From Hafnia paralvei ATCC 29927 (lineage in GTDB: Bacteria; Pseudomonadota; Gammaproteobacteria; Enterobacterales; Enterobacteriaceae), in the NCBI RefSeq assembly GCF_001655005.1, contig NZ_LXET01000005.1, positions 1 to 64,000 of the forward strand: 64,000 bases of DNA. Direction: 5' to 3'. Made by a program: the position numbers and the translations under genes. Of the stretch, positions 23,418-32,117 are shown piece by piece. Below the pieces are notes generated by a model. It saw only the letters and a list, made by a program, of their open reading frames with translations. It was not told where the DNA came from and searched no databases. Each line of letters opens with the position of its first letter. The first letter of the stretch is position 1.

Positions 23418-24443
23418 ATGTCTGCTCTGACCCAAAGCTGGTTGCAGCGCGAGAACGAATTTGCAGCATTTACCACCGGCCCATTGCTTGATTTCTGGCA
23501 GCAGCGTCAGGAAGATGTATTCATGGGCGTGGATGATGTCTCGATTCGCTTTGTCCGTTTTACGTCCGAACAGCACACCCGCGTGATACTGATTTCTCCG
23601 GGACGCATCGAAAGCTACATGAAATACCCTGAATTAGCCTACGATCTGTTTCATAGCGGCTACGACGTGGTGATTGTCGATCATCGCGGTCAGGGGAAGT
23701 CGGGTCGAATGCTAGAAGATCATCACCGCGGTCACGTAGTTCGTTTTGATGATTACGTCGATGACCTCGAAATCCTTTGGCAGCAGGAGATTCTGTCTAA
23801 GCCTTACCAGCGACGCTTTGCACTAGCGCATTCGATGGGGGGCGCAATCATGGCGCTCTTTCTGGCGCGTAAGCCGCAGGGTGTTGATGCCGCAGCGCTA
23901 TGCTCGCCTATGACCGGCATTAAGTTGCCTATGCCGCTGTGGTTAGCCAAACGCATTACTGACTGGGCCGAACGTTATCCTACTATGCGCGATAATTATG
24001 CGCTCGGTACTGGCCACTGGCGTCCACTGCCTTTTATCGTCAATGAGTTAACTCATAGTCGTGTACGCTACCGCCGTTTTTTACGTTATTACGCCGATTA
24101 CCCTGAACTACAGGTCGGTGGGCCAACTTACCACTGGGTGCGCGAAAGCATTCAGGCAGGAGAGCGGGCTATCGCACAGGCGAAGAATATTGTTACGCCG
24201 CTGCTGCTGTTACAAGCCGGTGGCGATAGGGTCGTCACAAATGCATCACATTTTGCTTTTTGTCAGGCACTCTCGAAAGCGGGAAATCCACCTTACGGCG
24301 GTGTTCCCCACATCATTCAAGGCGCACGCCATGAGATCCTGTTTGAGCGGGACGCACAGCGCTCTGAAGCGTTAAATGCCATTTTGGATTTTTACGCCTT
24401 ACATACTGATTCACAGGCAGAAACTGCCGCCAACCCCAGCTGA
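23418..24443 (+). CDS. pldB: Lysophospholipase L2
   Basis: A 341-residue alpha/beta hydrolase (E. coli PldB has 340) that deacylates lysophospholipids and transfers acyl groups to phosphatidylglycerol at the inner membrane. It has VDHRGQGKSGR (about 92-102), the nucleophile elbow AHSMGGAI, and late catalytic motifs QAGGDRVV (Asp) and GARHEILFE (His). The ATG at 23418 begins the family N-terminus; AGGAC is 13-14 nt upstream, rather far. yigL follows 16 nt on, the pair found in E. coli near 86 min, which marks a rearrangement relative to K-12. Confidence 0.95.
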   Translation: MSALTQSWLQRENEFAAFTTGPLLDFWQQRQEDVFMGVDDVSIRFVRFTSEQHTRVILISPGRIESYMKYPELAYDLFHSGYDVVIVDHRGQGKSGRMLEDHHRGHVVRFDDYVDDLEILWQQEILSKPYQRRFALAHSMGGAIMALFLARKPQGVDAAALCSPMTGIKLPMPLWLAKRITDWAERYPTMRDNYALGTGHWRPLPFIVNELTHSRVRYRRFLRYYADYPELQVGGPTYHWVRESIQAGERAIAQAKNIVTPLLLLQAGGDRVVTNASHFAFCQALSKAGNPPYGGVPHIIQGARHEILFERDAQRSEALNAILDFYALHTDSQAETAANPS

Positions 24444-24459
24444 GGTTAGAACACACTTT

Positions 24460-25263
24460 ATGTACCACATTGTTGCTTCTGATATGGACGGCACCCTGCT
24501 GTCTCCTGCTCATACATTGACTCCCTTTGCGCGCGAAACTCTGCAACAGCTGACCCAGCTAGGTGTGAATTTTGTCTTTGCAACTGGTCGCCATCATATT
24601 GATATTGCACAGGTTCGCGATAGCTTAGGTATCAGCGCTTTTATGATTACGTCTAATGGCGCACGCGTTCATAACACCGCCGGTGAGTTAATCTTTAGCC
24701 ATAACGTTGACGAAGATATCGCTCGTGATCTCTATACTATCGTGCACGATGACCCCGAGATTCTGACCAATGTCTATCGTAATGACGATTGGTTTATGAA
24801 CCGTGAAAGTCCAGAGCAAAGGGAGTTCTTCCAAGAGTCCGTATTCCACTATCAGGTTTTTGAGCCTGCTCTGCTGCCAACTGATGGGATCTGCAAAGTC
24901 TATTTCACCAGCGAGACGCATGAAAAACTGCTGCCGTTGGAAGAGGCCATAAATGCGCGCTGGGGCGATCGTGTAAATGTCAGTTTCTCATTGCCAACCT
25001 GTTTGGAAGTGATGGCGGGCGGTGTATCCAAAGGTCACGCGCTGGAATATGTGGCCAAGCTACTAGGTTATACGTTGAAAGACTGCATCGCCTTCGGTGA
25101 TGGTATGAATGATATGGAGATGCTATCCATGGCTGGGAAAGGTTGCATCATGCGCGATTCTCATCAGCGCCTGAAAGACGCACTGCCAAATTTGGAAGTG
25201 ATTGGCAGCAACGTGGATGATGCTGTGCCACATTATTTGCGCAAGATGTATCTGGATAAGTAA
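24460..25263 (+). CDS. yigL: HAD-family sugar/pyridoxal phosphate phosphatase YigL
   Basis: A 267-residue Cof-type HAD phosphatase; E. coli YigL (266) dephosphorylates sugar phosphates and pyridoxal phosphate and takes part in glucose-phosphate stress via SgrS. HAD motif I is DMDGTLL (residues 8-14), motif II ATGRHH, motif III Lys in VSKGHALE, and motif IV FGDGMNDMEML. I start at the ATG at 24460, where homology begins; the frame reaches back into pldB. It sits 16 nt after pldB and is probably co-transcribed. The SgrS pairing site within pldB described in E. coli was not checked base by base. Confidence 0.93.
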   Translation: MYHIVASDMDGTLLSPAHTLTPFARETLQQLTQLGVNFVFATGRHHIDIAQVRDSLGISAFMITSNGARVHNTAGELIFSHNVDEDIARDLYTIVHDDPEILTNVYRNDDWFMNRESPEQREFFQESVFHYQVFEPALLPTDGICKVYFTSETHEKLLPLEEAINARWGDRVNVSFSLPTCLEVMAGGVSKGHALEYVAKLLGYTLKDCIAFGDGMNDMEMLSMAGKGCIMRDSHQRLKDALPNLEVIGSNVDDAVPHYLRKMYLDK

Positions 25264-25276
25264 CGGTGAGATAGAT

Positions 25277-25331
25277 TTCGTTCGCCAGCGCGAGTGGTGT
25301 TTTGAACGCGTCTGGCTAACTGGCGAACGAA
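25277..25331. repeat. 12-bp inverted repeat unit between yigL and yagU
   Basis: TTCGTTCGCCAG (25277-25288) and CTGGCGAACGAA (25320-25331) are perfect complements around a 31-nt centre that itself contains CGCG...CGCG. The element fills the space between converging genes. It could act as a terminator in both directions or be a dispersed palindromic unit. Confidence 0.65.
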
Positions 25332-25344
25332 GTATTACCGTGCT

Positions 25345-25908
25345 TTACCGATAAGAAGCATCTAGCGGGACTTCCGCATCAGGCTCATGCGTGATTCTAT
25401 TACGTAGATCGCGGCGGATTAGCTCTATGGCCCAGAACCAGACGATATGACCAAAGATTTCTGAGAGGTATTCATCGGCAGGTAACTGTGACAGCGGCGG
25501 CGTTAGCCCAAGTAGAGGGAAACTGATCCCATGTACAGCGATAGTACAAAGAATCCCTGCCATCACGCCTTGCCACATTTTCACTTTTGGAAAGCGTTCG
25601 GCGACGATGCAGTAACCTATTGCGAACACGAGCGAGAAGAGAATATGTGTCACCATCACCGGATTAATGATGTGTTCGGAAAAGGTATAGACGGTGCTGG
25701 TGGGATCAATACCGAGATAATCGCGTAAAAACAGATATGGCGGATTAAACTCGGCACGACCATCGCTAATGGTACGTGGCGGCAATGGCACTTCCGCGCC
25801 CCACTTGACGAAAGCAGACATAATCCCCGCAGCAAAGCCCACTAAAGTCGCTACGCCATAACGGCGGCGAGCAGGATCGGTTTGTACAAACAAGTCTTTC
25901 ACAGACAT
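25345..25908 (-). CDS. yagU: YagU family inner-membrane protein (DUF1440)
   Basis: A 187-residue membrane protein similar to E. coli YagU (204 aa), which contributes to acid resistance. It has RRRYGVATLVGFAAGIMSAFVKWGAEVPLPPR at the N-terminus with one membrane segment, two or three more hydrophobic segments (about 83-100, 110-135, 150-165), and the conserved tail FGHIVWFWAIELIRRDLRNRITHEPDAEVPL. It lacks the roughly 17-residue Cys-containing insert near residue 45 of the E. coli protein. It lies directly downstream of the ula operon on the same strand, 27 nt after ulaF, so read-through from ula is possible. Confidence 0.88.
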   Translation of the reverse strand: MSVKDLFVQTDPARRRYGVATLVGFAAGIMSAFVKWGAEVPLPPRTISDGRAEFNPPYLFLRDYLGIDPTSTVYTFSEHIINPVMVTHILFSLVFAIGYCIVAERFPKVKMWQGVMAGILCTIAVHGISFPLLGLTPPLSQLPADEYLSEIFGHIVWFWAIELIRRDLRNRITHEPDAEVPLDASYR

Positions 25909-25935
25909 GGTAGCCCTCCTTAGATATCAGTTAGC

Positions 25936-26622
25936 TTATTGTTGCCCATAGTAAGCATTTGGGCCGTGTTTGCGGCTGAAGTGTTTATTCATTAAATAAT
26001 GGTCAATCGGCCGTATATGCGGATTAATACCGCAGGCGATCCATGCCATCTTGGCAACCTCTTCCATCACCACGGCGTTATGCACCGCATCTAAAGCATC
26101 CTTACCCCATGCGAATGGTCCATGCTGATAAACCACTATTCCGGGGGTATGCATAGGATTTGTATCCCCCAGTGTTTCTACGATTACTTTGCCGGTATTG
26201 AGCTCATAGTCTCCAGCGACTTCGTCAATGGTCAGCGCACGGGTACAGGGAATGTCACCGAAGAAATAGTCAGCATGTGTGGTTCCTAAAGCGGGAATGG
26301 ATAACCCTGCCTGCGCCCACGCGGTGGCATGAGTCGAATGGGTGTGCACAATGCCACCGAGATGAGGATAACGGCGATAAAGTTCCAGATGAGTAGGTGT
26401 GTCGGATGAGGGGCGATAATTGCCTTCCACGATATTGCCCTGCAAATCGACCACCACCATATCATCAGCTTTCATGGTGTCGTAAGGCACTCCGCTGGGT
26501 TTGATAATGACGATTCCTCGTTCGCGGTCGATGGCACTCACGTTGCCCCATGTGAATGTGACAAGACCATAGTGTGGCAGCGCCATATTGGCATCAAAAA
26601 CTTGCTGCTTAAGTGACTGCAT
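25936..26622 (-). CDS. ulaF: L-ribulose-5-phosphate 4-epimerase UlaF
   Basis: A 228-residue class II aldolase-like epimerase, the length of E. coli UlaF, converting L-ribulose-5-P to D-xylulose-5-P at the end of L-ascorbate breakdown. Substrate and Zn-binding motifs are visible: WGNVSA (26-31), KPSGVPY, HTHSTHATAWAQ (His95, His97 zinc ligands) and the later His in GPFAWG context. AraD is a close relative; the ula context decides. Its ATG shares one base with the ulaE stop (TAATG), so translation is coupled. Confidence 0.96.
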   Translation of the reverse strand: MQSLKQQVFDANMALPHYGLVTFTWGNVSAIDRERGIVIIKPSGVPYDTMKADDMVVVDLQGNIVEGNYRPSSDTPTHLELYRRYPHLGGIVHTHSTHATAWAQAGLSIPALGTTHADYFFGDIPCTRALTIDEVAGDYELNTGKVIVETLGDTNPMHTPGIVVYQHGPFAWGKDALDAVHNAVVMEEVAKMAWIACGINPHIRPIDHYLMNKHFSRKHGPNAYYGQQ

Positions 26623-27482
26623 TATGCGACCTCCTCTACTGCTAACCCTGCATTCGCCATGCGTTGCTTAACCCAGTCGCGGGCGGCTTTCACTTCCATA
26701 ATCGGGTTGGCTGCGGTTTCGCTCCACATTTCAATCAGATAAGGGCCGGAGTAGCCGCTCTCTTTGAGCGTGGCGAAACATCGTTCAAAGTCCACGACAC
26801 CAGTACCAAACGGTACATTTTTAAACTTACCGGGCTGAGTGTCTTTGACATGAACGGCGACGATGTGGCCGCTGCCAGCCTGCAATTCCATCTGCACGTC
26901 GTTATCCCATGCGGAAAGATTGCCGATGTCAGGATAGAGTTGGAACCATGGATTATTGAGATAGTGGGCATAGCCGAGAGCCTTGCTGATTGAGTTCATC
27001 AGCGGGTAATCCATAATTTCCATCGCCAGCGTTACCTGAGCACGGCTTGCCATTTCTACCGACTGCTTCAGGCCGTCGCGGAAGCGTTCGCGGGTAGCGT
27101 TATTGGCCGTTTGATAATAGACATCATAGCCAGCCAACTGAATCACGCGGATGCCGACGTCTTGTGCCAAACAAATGGCTTTGCGCATGATCTCTAAGCC
27201 CTGATCGCGAACAGCATCGTCTTCTGAGCCTAGAGGGAAACGGCGGTGCGCGCTTAGGCACATCGAGGGGACGCGCACGCCGGTTTGGGCAATGGCATTG
27301 ACCAATGCCAAACGCTGTTCACGACTCCAGTCAAGCCGCGCCAAACGCACATCGCTTTCATCGAGCGACATTTCAACGAAATCGAATCCGAGTTCTGCGG
27401 CCAGCTGCAAACGCGGCAGCCAGTCTTCACCCGCAGGCAGTGCTTTTTCGTATATTCCGAGAGGGACGGCTTTCTGGAGCAT
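26622..27482 (-). CDS. ulaE: L-xylulose-5-phosphate 3-epimerase UlaE
   Basis: A 286-residue TIM-barrel epimerase (E. coli UlaE 284) making L-ribulose-5-P from L-xylulose-5-P. It has GFDFVEMSLDESD (33-45), SMCLSAHRRFPLGS (about 72-85), the metal-ligand Glu in AMEIMDYPLMNSI, LYPDIGNLSAW, and HVKDTQPGKFKNVPFGTG, all typical of the UlaE/SgbU family. It is the fifth gene of the minus-strand ula operon, 10 nt after ulaD, and overlaps ulaF by one base. Confidence 0.96.
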   Translation of the reverse strand: MLQKAVPLGIYEKALPAGEDWLPRLQLAAELGFDFVEMSLDESDVRLARLDWSREQRLALVNAIAQTGVRVPSMCLSAHRRFPLGSEDDAVRDQGLEIMRKAICLAQDVGIRVIQLAGYDVYYQTANNATRERFRDGLKQSVEMASRAQVTLAMEIMDYPLMNSISKALGYAHYLNNPWFQLYPDIGNLSAWDNDVQMELQAGSGHIVAVHVKDTQPGKFKNVPFGTGVVDFERCFATLKESGYSGPYLIEMWSETAANPIMEVKAARDWVKQRMANAGLAVEEVA

Positions 27483-27492
27483 GAGATTTACC

Positions 27493-28149
27493 TTAGCCCC
27501 ACAGTTGGGCGATAGAACGTTTGAATTGGCGCGCTGCTTCTACTGGGCTAGCGGCATCGCGAATGCTGCGGCCTGCGATAAATACGTGGATTGGAATCCC
27601 TTTGAACAAAGGTAAATCCTCTAACGCGAGTCCACCGGTGACGGTCACTTTGAAACCCATATCGGCTAAGCGGCGAATTGATGCGATATCGGCGTCGCTC
27701 CATGCCACGCCAGCGGCCTGAGCATCACGACTGCGGTGATAAACGACCTGTTGAATACCGGCACTGCGCCATTCTGCAGCCTGTTCCCAAGTCCAGTAAC
27801 CGGTCAGCTCGATTTGCACGTCGCCATTAAATTCTTTGGCAGTATCTAAGGCGCCCTTGGCAGTATTGATATCTGCGCAGCAAATGACGGTGACCCAATC
27901 GGCATTGGCTTCAAAACACATGCGCGAGAGGATTTTCCCTGCATCGGCGATCTTGGCGTCAGCCAGCACGATTTTGTGCGGATAGAGCGCTTTAAGATCG
28001 CGCACCGCGCGTACGCCTTCACCAACGCACAAAATAGTGCCAACTTCGATAATGTCGACCTCTTCGGCGATTAAGCGAGTGGTTTTGTAGGCGTCATCTA
28101 GGGTTTGATTATCAAGTGCCACCTGCAGCATCGGTAATGAGTGAGACAT
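27493..28149 (-). CDS. ulaD: 3-keto-L-gulonate-6-phosphate decarboxylase UlaD
   Basis: A 218-residue member of the OMP decarboxylase superfamily (E. coli UlaD 216), giving L-xylulose-5-P and CO2 from 3-keto-L-gulonate-6-P. The Mg-binding DxKxxD motif is VLADAKIADAG (about 60-70), with EVGTILCVGEG, ELTGYWTWEQA and VTGGL. The start is the ATG at 28149 with GGAG 8 nt upstream; an earlier in-frame ATG at 28179 lacks an SD. A 122-nt spacer with a large hairpin separates it from ulaC, splitting the operon into a transport half and a catabolic half. Confidence 0.95.
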   Translation of the reverse strand: MSHSLPMLQVALDNQTLDDAYKTTRLIAEEVDIIEVGTILCVGEGVRAVRDLKALYPHKIVLADAKIADAGKILSRMCFEANADWVTVICCADINTAKGALDTAKEFNGDVQIELTGYWTWEQAAEWRSAGIQQVVYHRSRDAQAAGVAWSDADIASIRRLADMGFKVTVTGGLALEDLPLFKGIPIHVFIAGRSIRDAASPVEAARQFKRSIAQLWG

Positions 28150-28182
28150 TTGTGTACTCCAAAAGTAAGTTTTTGACATGAG

Positions 28183-28259
28183 CCTACCCAGCCGCCCTTA
28201 TTAGGGTGGAGCAGAATGATGCTGTGTATTTCCTCCCCATAAAGGGGAGGGCGGGTAGG
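28183..28259 (-). repeat. Structured intercistronic element between ulaC and ulaD
   Basis: Outer arms CCTACCC-A-GCC (28183-28193) and GGCGGGTAGG (28250-28259) enclose a perfect inner hairpin CCTCCCC/GGGGAGG (28232-28238, 28244-28250). The two stems compete at 28250. A similar CCCAGCCGC-containing repeat occurs at 32885. It could set mRNA stability between the PTS and enzyme genes. Confidence 0.6.
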
Positions 28260-28270
28260 TCTGGTGAGTG

Positions 28271-28738
28271 TTAATCCTGTACGGCGTTGGCCTGATCGAT
28301 CAGATCTAGAACATCCTGTTCGGTGCGGCACGCACGTAGGCGATCAAAATTTGCTTCATCTTCAAATAGGTTAACGATCTGCATGATCCCTACTTCCTGA
28401 TGCGTATGGGCATCAACGGCCGCCATGGTGATCAGAATATCAACCGGATCGTTATCTTCATGGTTAAACGAGAGTGGCGTTTTGAGAGTCACCAGAGAAA
28501 AACCGGTTTTCTTCACCCCTTCTTCCGGCCTGCCGTGCGGCATCGCTAAACCGGGACACAGAACGAAGTAAGGACCAAATCGCTCAACGCCATCAAGAAT
28601 GGCCTGATAGTAACGAGGCTCGACAACTTCGGCTTGAACCAAGAGGTCAACGCCAATCTTGACCGCTTCTTGCCAAGTGCTGGCTTCAGCCTGCAAACGG
28701 ATAGAGTGGTTTTGAGCCAGAGAATCACGCAGTTTCAT
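28271..28738 (-). CDS. ulaC: L-ascorbate PTS EIIA component UlaC
   Basis: A 155-residue mannitol/fructose-type EIIA (E. coli UlaC 154). The phospho-acceptor His68 lies in GLAMPHGRPEEG; the C-terminal part includes ITMAAVDAHTHQEVGIM. It accepts phosphate from HPr and passes it to UlaB for ascorbate uptake as L-ascorbate-6-P. It lies 11 nt after ulaB and ahead of the structured spacer. Confidence 0.97.
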   Translation of the reverse strand: MKLRDSLAQNHSIRLQAEASTWQEAVKIGVDLLVQAEVVEPRYYQAILDGVERFGPYFVLCPGLAMPHGRPEEGVKKTGFSLVTLKTPLSFNHEDNDPVDILITMAAVDAHTHQEVGIMQIVNLFEDEANFDRLRACRTEQDVLDLIDQANAVQD

Positions 28739-28749
28739 ACCTGCTCCTG

Positions 28750-29055
28750 TTACTTAATGTCTTTAGGGAAGTGCTCTTTAATCACGTCCATCAGCTTAGG
28801 ACCAAAGTCTGCGGCAGAAAGCATGTTGCGTACGCCTACGACGTATTTATTGCCGGTCACAGTGATTTCATCGGCGACGTGGGTCGAGGCAATGATGATA
28901 TCTGCGCCGCTTAGTTCTGATTTATATTCACCAACGGCGCAGCTATTGACGCTGTGATCGATGTTTTGCTGTGTCAGAAACTGATCGACTTTCATTTTCA
29001 TAATCATGGAACTGCCTTGCCCACAACCGCATACCGCTAGGATTCGTACTGTCAT
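28750..29055 (-). CDS. ulaB: L-ascorbate PTS EIIB component UlaB
   Basis: A 101-residue EIIB, the length of E. coli UlaB. The phospho-Cys is Cys9 in the P-loop-like AVCGCGQGSSMIMKMKV, and the rest has the four-strand IIB pattern (ADIIIASTHVAD). It transfers phosphate from UlaC to ascorbate entering through UlaA. It lies between ulaA (18 nt gap) and ulaC. Confidence 0.97.
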   Translation of the reverse strand: MTVRILAVCGCGQGSSMIMKMKVDQFLTQQNIDHSVNSCAVGEYKSELSGADIIIASTHVADEITVTGNKYVVGVRNMLSAADFGPKLMDVIKEHFPKDIK

Positions 29056-29073
29056 GATTTGTGCTCCAGTTAA

Positions 29074-30474
29074 TTAATTTGCAGAAGATTTATTGAGTGC
29101 TGCTTTTTCTGCATCCTCTTCAGCGCGCAGCGAGCGGCCAGCGAAGAACATGTAAATCAGTGCGATGGCAATAATGACGCCCATAAACCACAGACCAAAG
29201 GTCAAGCCTTGCATGATTGGCGGTGCCAAGATCGACCAGTCAGCCATTCCCATCCATGCGCTCAGTCCGGTCAATTTGACCGCCCAAACGCAGCCAAAGA
29301 TCTCAATCATTCCCATGATGAGACAAACCTTGAGTGCTGCGCGCCAGCCGCCGTAGTGATTGGCAAACACGCCAATGGTGGCATTGGAGAAGAACATAGG
29401 AATAAAGCCGGGAATAATCATGATGGAAGAGCCAATACCAACCAAAATGCCTACCGCAATCAGCTGTCCGATAGTCCCCCACATGAAGCCCCATACGACG
29501 GCGTTAGGTGCAAAGCTATAGATAGCTGCGCAGTCGATAGCCAGAACAGCACCGGGGATCAGACGTTGAGAAATACCGTTGAAAGCTTCAGAGAGTTCCG
29601 CCACGAACATGCGTACGCCCTGAATAATGATGAAAATAGCGACGGCAAATTGGAAGCCGGTTTGCAAGATATAGATTGTCCAGTGTGTTTTCCCTGCCAT
29701 CTGTTGCACGGTGTCGATGCCGAAGGAGCAGAGGATGGCGCCGAAGAATACGGTCATGACAATGGCGGTAGAAACGATGTTGTCATGGAAAATGTTTAAC
29801 CAGCCCGGCAGCTTGAGGTCTTCAACGCTCTCTTCTTTTTTGCCGAGATAAGGTGCGACCTTACAGGCAATCCACGCTGCGAATTGCTGCTGGTGACCAA
29901 TGGAGAAACCGCAGCCGTCGGTGACGTCTTGAGTTGGCTTAAACATCATATTGGAGGTGATGCCCCAATATAGCGAGACGAGAATCGCGGTACAGACAAT
30001 CGTTGTCCACATCGGGTAGCCAAAAATGTAGAAGAAGACCGCGATAAGACCGGCCTGCTGAAACATGATGTGGCCGGTTAGCATGATGGTGCGGATACCG
30101 GTAATACGACGAAACAGCACGTAGAGAATGTTGAGCGCCAGCGCTAGCAGCACGGCATATCCCACCCAGCTATAAGCATCCCCCATGCGTTCGACGGTAG
30201 CCATCATTGCTGCATAAGTATCTGATATTGCACCGTTAATACCATAAACTTCTGACAGCTTGGCAACAACTGGCTTGAAGGTGCTGGTCAGAATGCCTGA
30301 ACCCGCCTGAAGTAGCATAAAACCAATAATAGTTTTGATGGTGCCTTTGATAATGACAGTTGCGCTCTTGCGTAATAGCAAATATCCCAAGCATGTCACG
30401 ATACCCAGCAGCAGCGGGGCATTTGTCATGACCTGATTAAAGAATATGGTGAAGATGTTGTAGAGGGTTTCCAT
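29074..30474 (-). CDS. ulaA: L-ascorbate PTS EIIC permease UlaA
   Basis: A 466-residue inner-membrane EIIC (E. coli UlaA 465). Around 11 hydrophobic segments can be seen; conserved features include MTNAPLLLGIVTCLGYLLLRKS near the N-terminus, TDGCGFSIGHQQQFAAW (about 185-201) in the substrate region and VLAIDCAAIYSFAPNAVVWG. It forms the channel for ascorbate, phosphorylated via UlaB. It is the first gene of the operon ulaABCDEF, divergent from ulaG across a 442-nt control region. Confidence 0.97.
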   Translation of the reverse strand: METLYNIFTIFFNQVMTNAPLLLGIVTCLGYLLLRKSATVIIKGTIKTIIGFMLLQAGSGILTSTFKPVVAKLSEVYGINGAISDTYAAMMATVERMGDAYSWVGYAVLLALALNILYVLFRRITGIRTIMLTGHIMFQQAGLIAVFFYIFGYPMWTTIVCTAILVSLYWGITSNMMFKPTQDVTDGCGFSIGHQQQFAAWIACKVAPYLGKKEESVEDLKLPGWLNIFHDNIVSTAIVMTVFFGAILCSFGIDTVQQMAGKTHWTIYILQTGFQFAVAIFIIIQGVRMFVAELSEAFNGISQRLIPGAVLAIDCAAIYSFAPNAVVWGFMWGTIGQLIAVGILVGIGSSIMIIPGFIPMFFSNATIGVFANHYGGWRAALKVCLIMGMIEIFGCVWAVKLTGLSAWMGMADWSILAPPIMQGLTFGLWFMGVIIAIALIYMFFAGRSLRAEEDAEKAALNKSSAN

Positions 30475-30916
30475 AAAGCACTCCGCTCGGCTTTTGGCTT
30501 TTATTCCTGTCGTGTTTCTCTTTGTTATTCACAGACAGGTTCTGTGTTGTACAAAATCACTCTAACAATCACAAAGAATCATTTAAAGATTTTATTTGAT
30601 TATTTGTGAGGTGTATCCCAACTTGAACTGTGTGGTTATTAAGCTTTATCTTAACTTATTTCGCTTTCTTTTTTTATTTATTTAAAACAATTGGTTATGT
30701 TGTTATTGTTGTGCGATAACACGCGTAAGCGTCTTTTTTAATGATGTTTTTGTGAGTGTCATCATAGAAAATTAGGTTTTGCGTCTGACTTTAATCATGG
30801 TAGATTTCTCATAACAAATCATATTTATTCTTTTTGTGATTTATTTTGATTTAAACAGCCAAGGTGAGGAGCGTCACTCTCCCAGCCGCAGACCTGAATA
30901 CGATGAGGGGCACACC
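30475..30916. promoter_or_regulatory. ulaA-ulaG divergent control region
   Basis: 442 nt, AT-rich, expected to hold both promoters, UlaR operators and CRP and IHF sites, as in E. coli. The best CRP match is TGTGA-GTGTCA-TCATA at 30751-30766, near the middle; a weaker TGTGA-GGTGTA-TCCCA is at about 30605. I could not identify UlaR operators by eye. Confidence 0.6.
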
Positions 30917-31981
30917 ATGAGTAAGATTGAAAGCATCAGCCGAGAGTCTTGGATCCTAAGTACTTTTCCAGAATGGGGCTCTTGGCTAAACGAAGAGATT
31001 GAGCAGGAGAAAGTTGTGCCGGGTACTTTTGCCATGTGGTGGCTCGGCTGTACGGGCATTTGGCTGAAATCTGAAGGGGGTGCCAATATCTGCGTCGATT
31101 TCTGGTGTGGTACAGGGAAACAGAGCCACGGTAACCCACTGATGAAGGATGGTCATCAGATGCAGCGCATGGCTGGGGTGAAAAAATTGCAGCCGAACCT
31201 ACGCACCACGCCGTTTGTGCTAGACCCATTTGCCATCCGCCAGATTGATGCGGTGCTTTCTACCCACGACCACAATGACCACATTGACGTTAATGTCGCC
31301 GCTGCGGTGATGCAAAACTGCGATAGCAGCGTTCCGTTTATCGGCCCGCAGACCTGCGTAGATCTGTGGGTTGGCTGGGGCGTGCCGCGTGAGCGCTGCA
31401 TCGTGATGAAACCCGGCGACGTAGTGAAAATCAAGGATGTGGAGATCCTCGCTCTGGATGCTTTTGACCGCACGGCGCTGATTACGCTGCCTGCCAATGA
31501 AAAAGCCGCGGGTGTATTACCGGACGGTATGGATAAGCGCGCGGTGAACTATTTATTTAAAACCCCAGGCGGTAATCTGTATCACAGCGGTGACTCGCAC
31601 TATTCCAACTACTACGCGAAGCATGGCAACGAGCATAAAATTGATGTGGCGTTGGGCTCATATGGTGAGAATCCACGTGGAATTACCGACAAGATGACCA
31701 GCTCGGATATTTTACGCATGGCGGAATCGCTAAAAACGCAGGTTGTGATCCCGTTCCATCACGATATTTGGTCAAACTTCCAAGCCGATCCTCAAGAGAT
31801 TCGCGTACTGTGGGAAATGAAAAAAGATCGTCTGAAATATGGATTCAAGCCATTTATTTGGCAGGTTGGCGGCAAATTTACCTATCCGTTGGATAAGGAT
31901 AATTTCGAATATCATTATCCACGCGGCTTTGATGATTGTTTCACTATTGAACCTGATTTACCGTTCAAATCATTCTTATAA
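30917..31981 (+). CDS. ulaG: L-ascorbate-6-phosphate lactonase UlaG
   Basis: A 354-residue metallo-beta-lactamase-fold hydrolase, the length of E. coli UlaG, opening L-ascorbate-6-P to 3-keto-L-gulonate-6-P using Mn2+. The metal motif is STHDHNDHIDVN (about 115-126), with GDSHYSNYYAKHGNEHKIDVALGSYGENPRG and FHHDIW as later ligands. The ATG at 30917 has GAGGGG 6 nt upstream; an in-frame upstream start at 30836 lacks an SD. It is transcribed away from ulaA and followed 136 nt later by ulaR. Confidence 0.97.
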   Translation: MSKIESISRESWILSTFPEWGSWLNEEIEQEKVVPGTFAMWWLGCTGIWLKSEGGANICVDFWCGTGKQSHGNPLMKDGHQMQRMAGVKKLQPNLRTTPFVLDPFAIRQIDAVLSTHDHNDHIDVNVAAAVMQNCDSSVPFIGPQTCVDLWVGWGVPRERCIVMKPGDVVKIKDVEILALDAFDRTALITLPANEKAAGVLPDGMDKRAVNYLFKTPGGNLYHSGDSHYSNYYAKHGNEHKIDVALGSYGENPRGITDKMTSSDILRMAESLKTQVVIPFHHDIWSNFQADPQEIRVLWEMKKDRLKYGFKPFIWQVGGKFTYPLDKDNFEYHYPRGFDDCFTIEPDLPFKSFL

Positions 31982-32117
31982 TAATCAGTCTAATACTGCC
32001 TTTGAAGCCGAGTTTTATACTCGGCTTTTACGTTTTATAACCACTGCTTTAAAACGTGTTTTTTTTACTATCTTCAAATATAATCACCAAATAATCATCT
32101 ATGCGCTGGAATTAATC

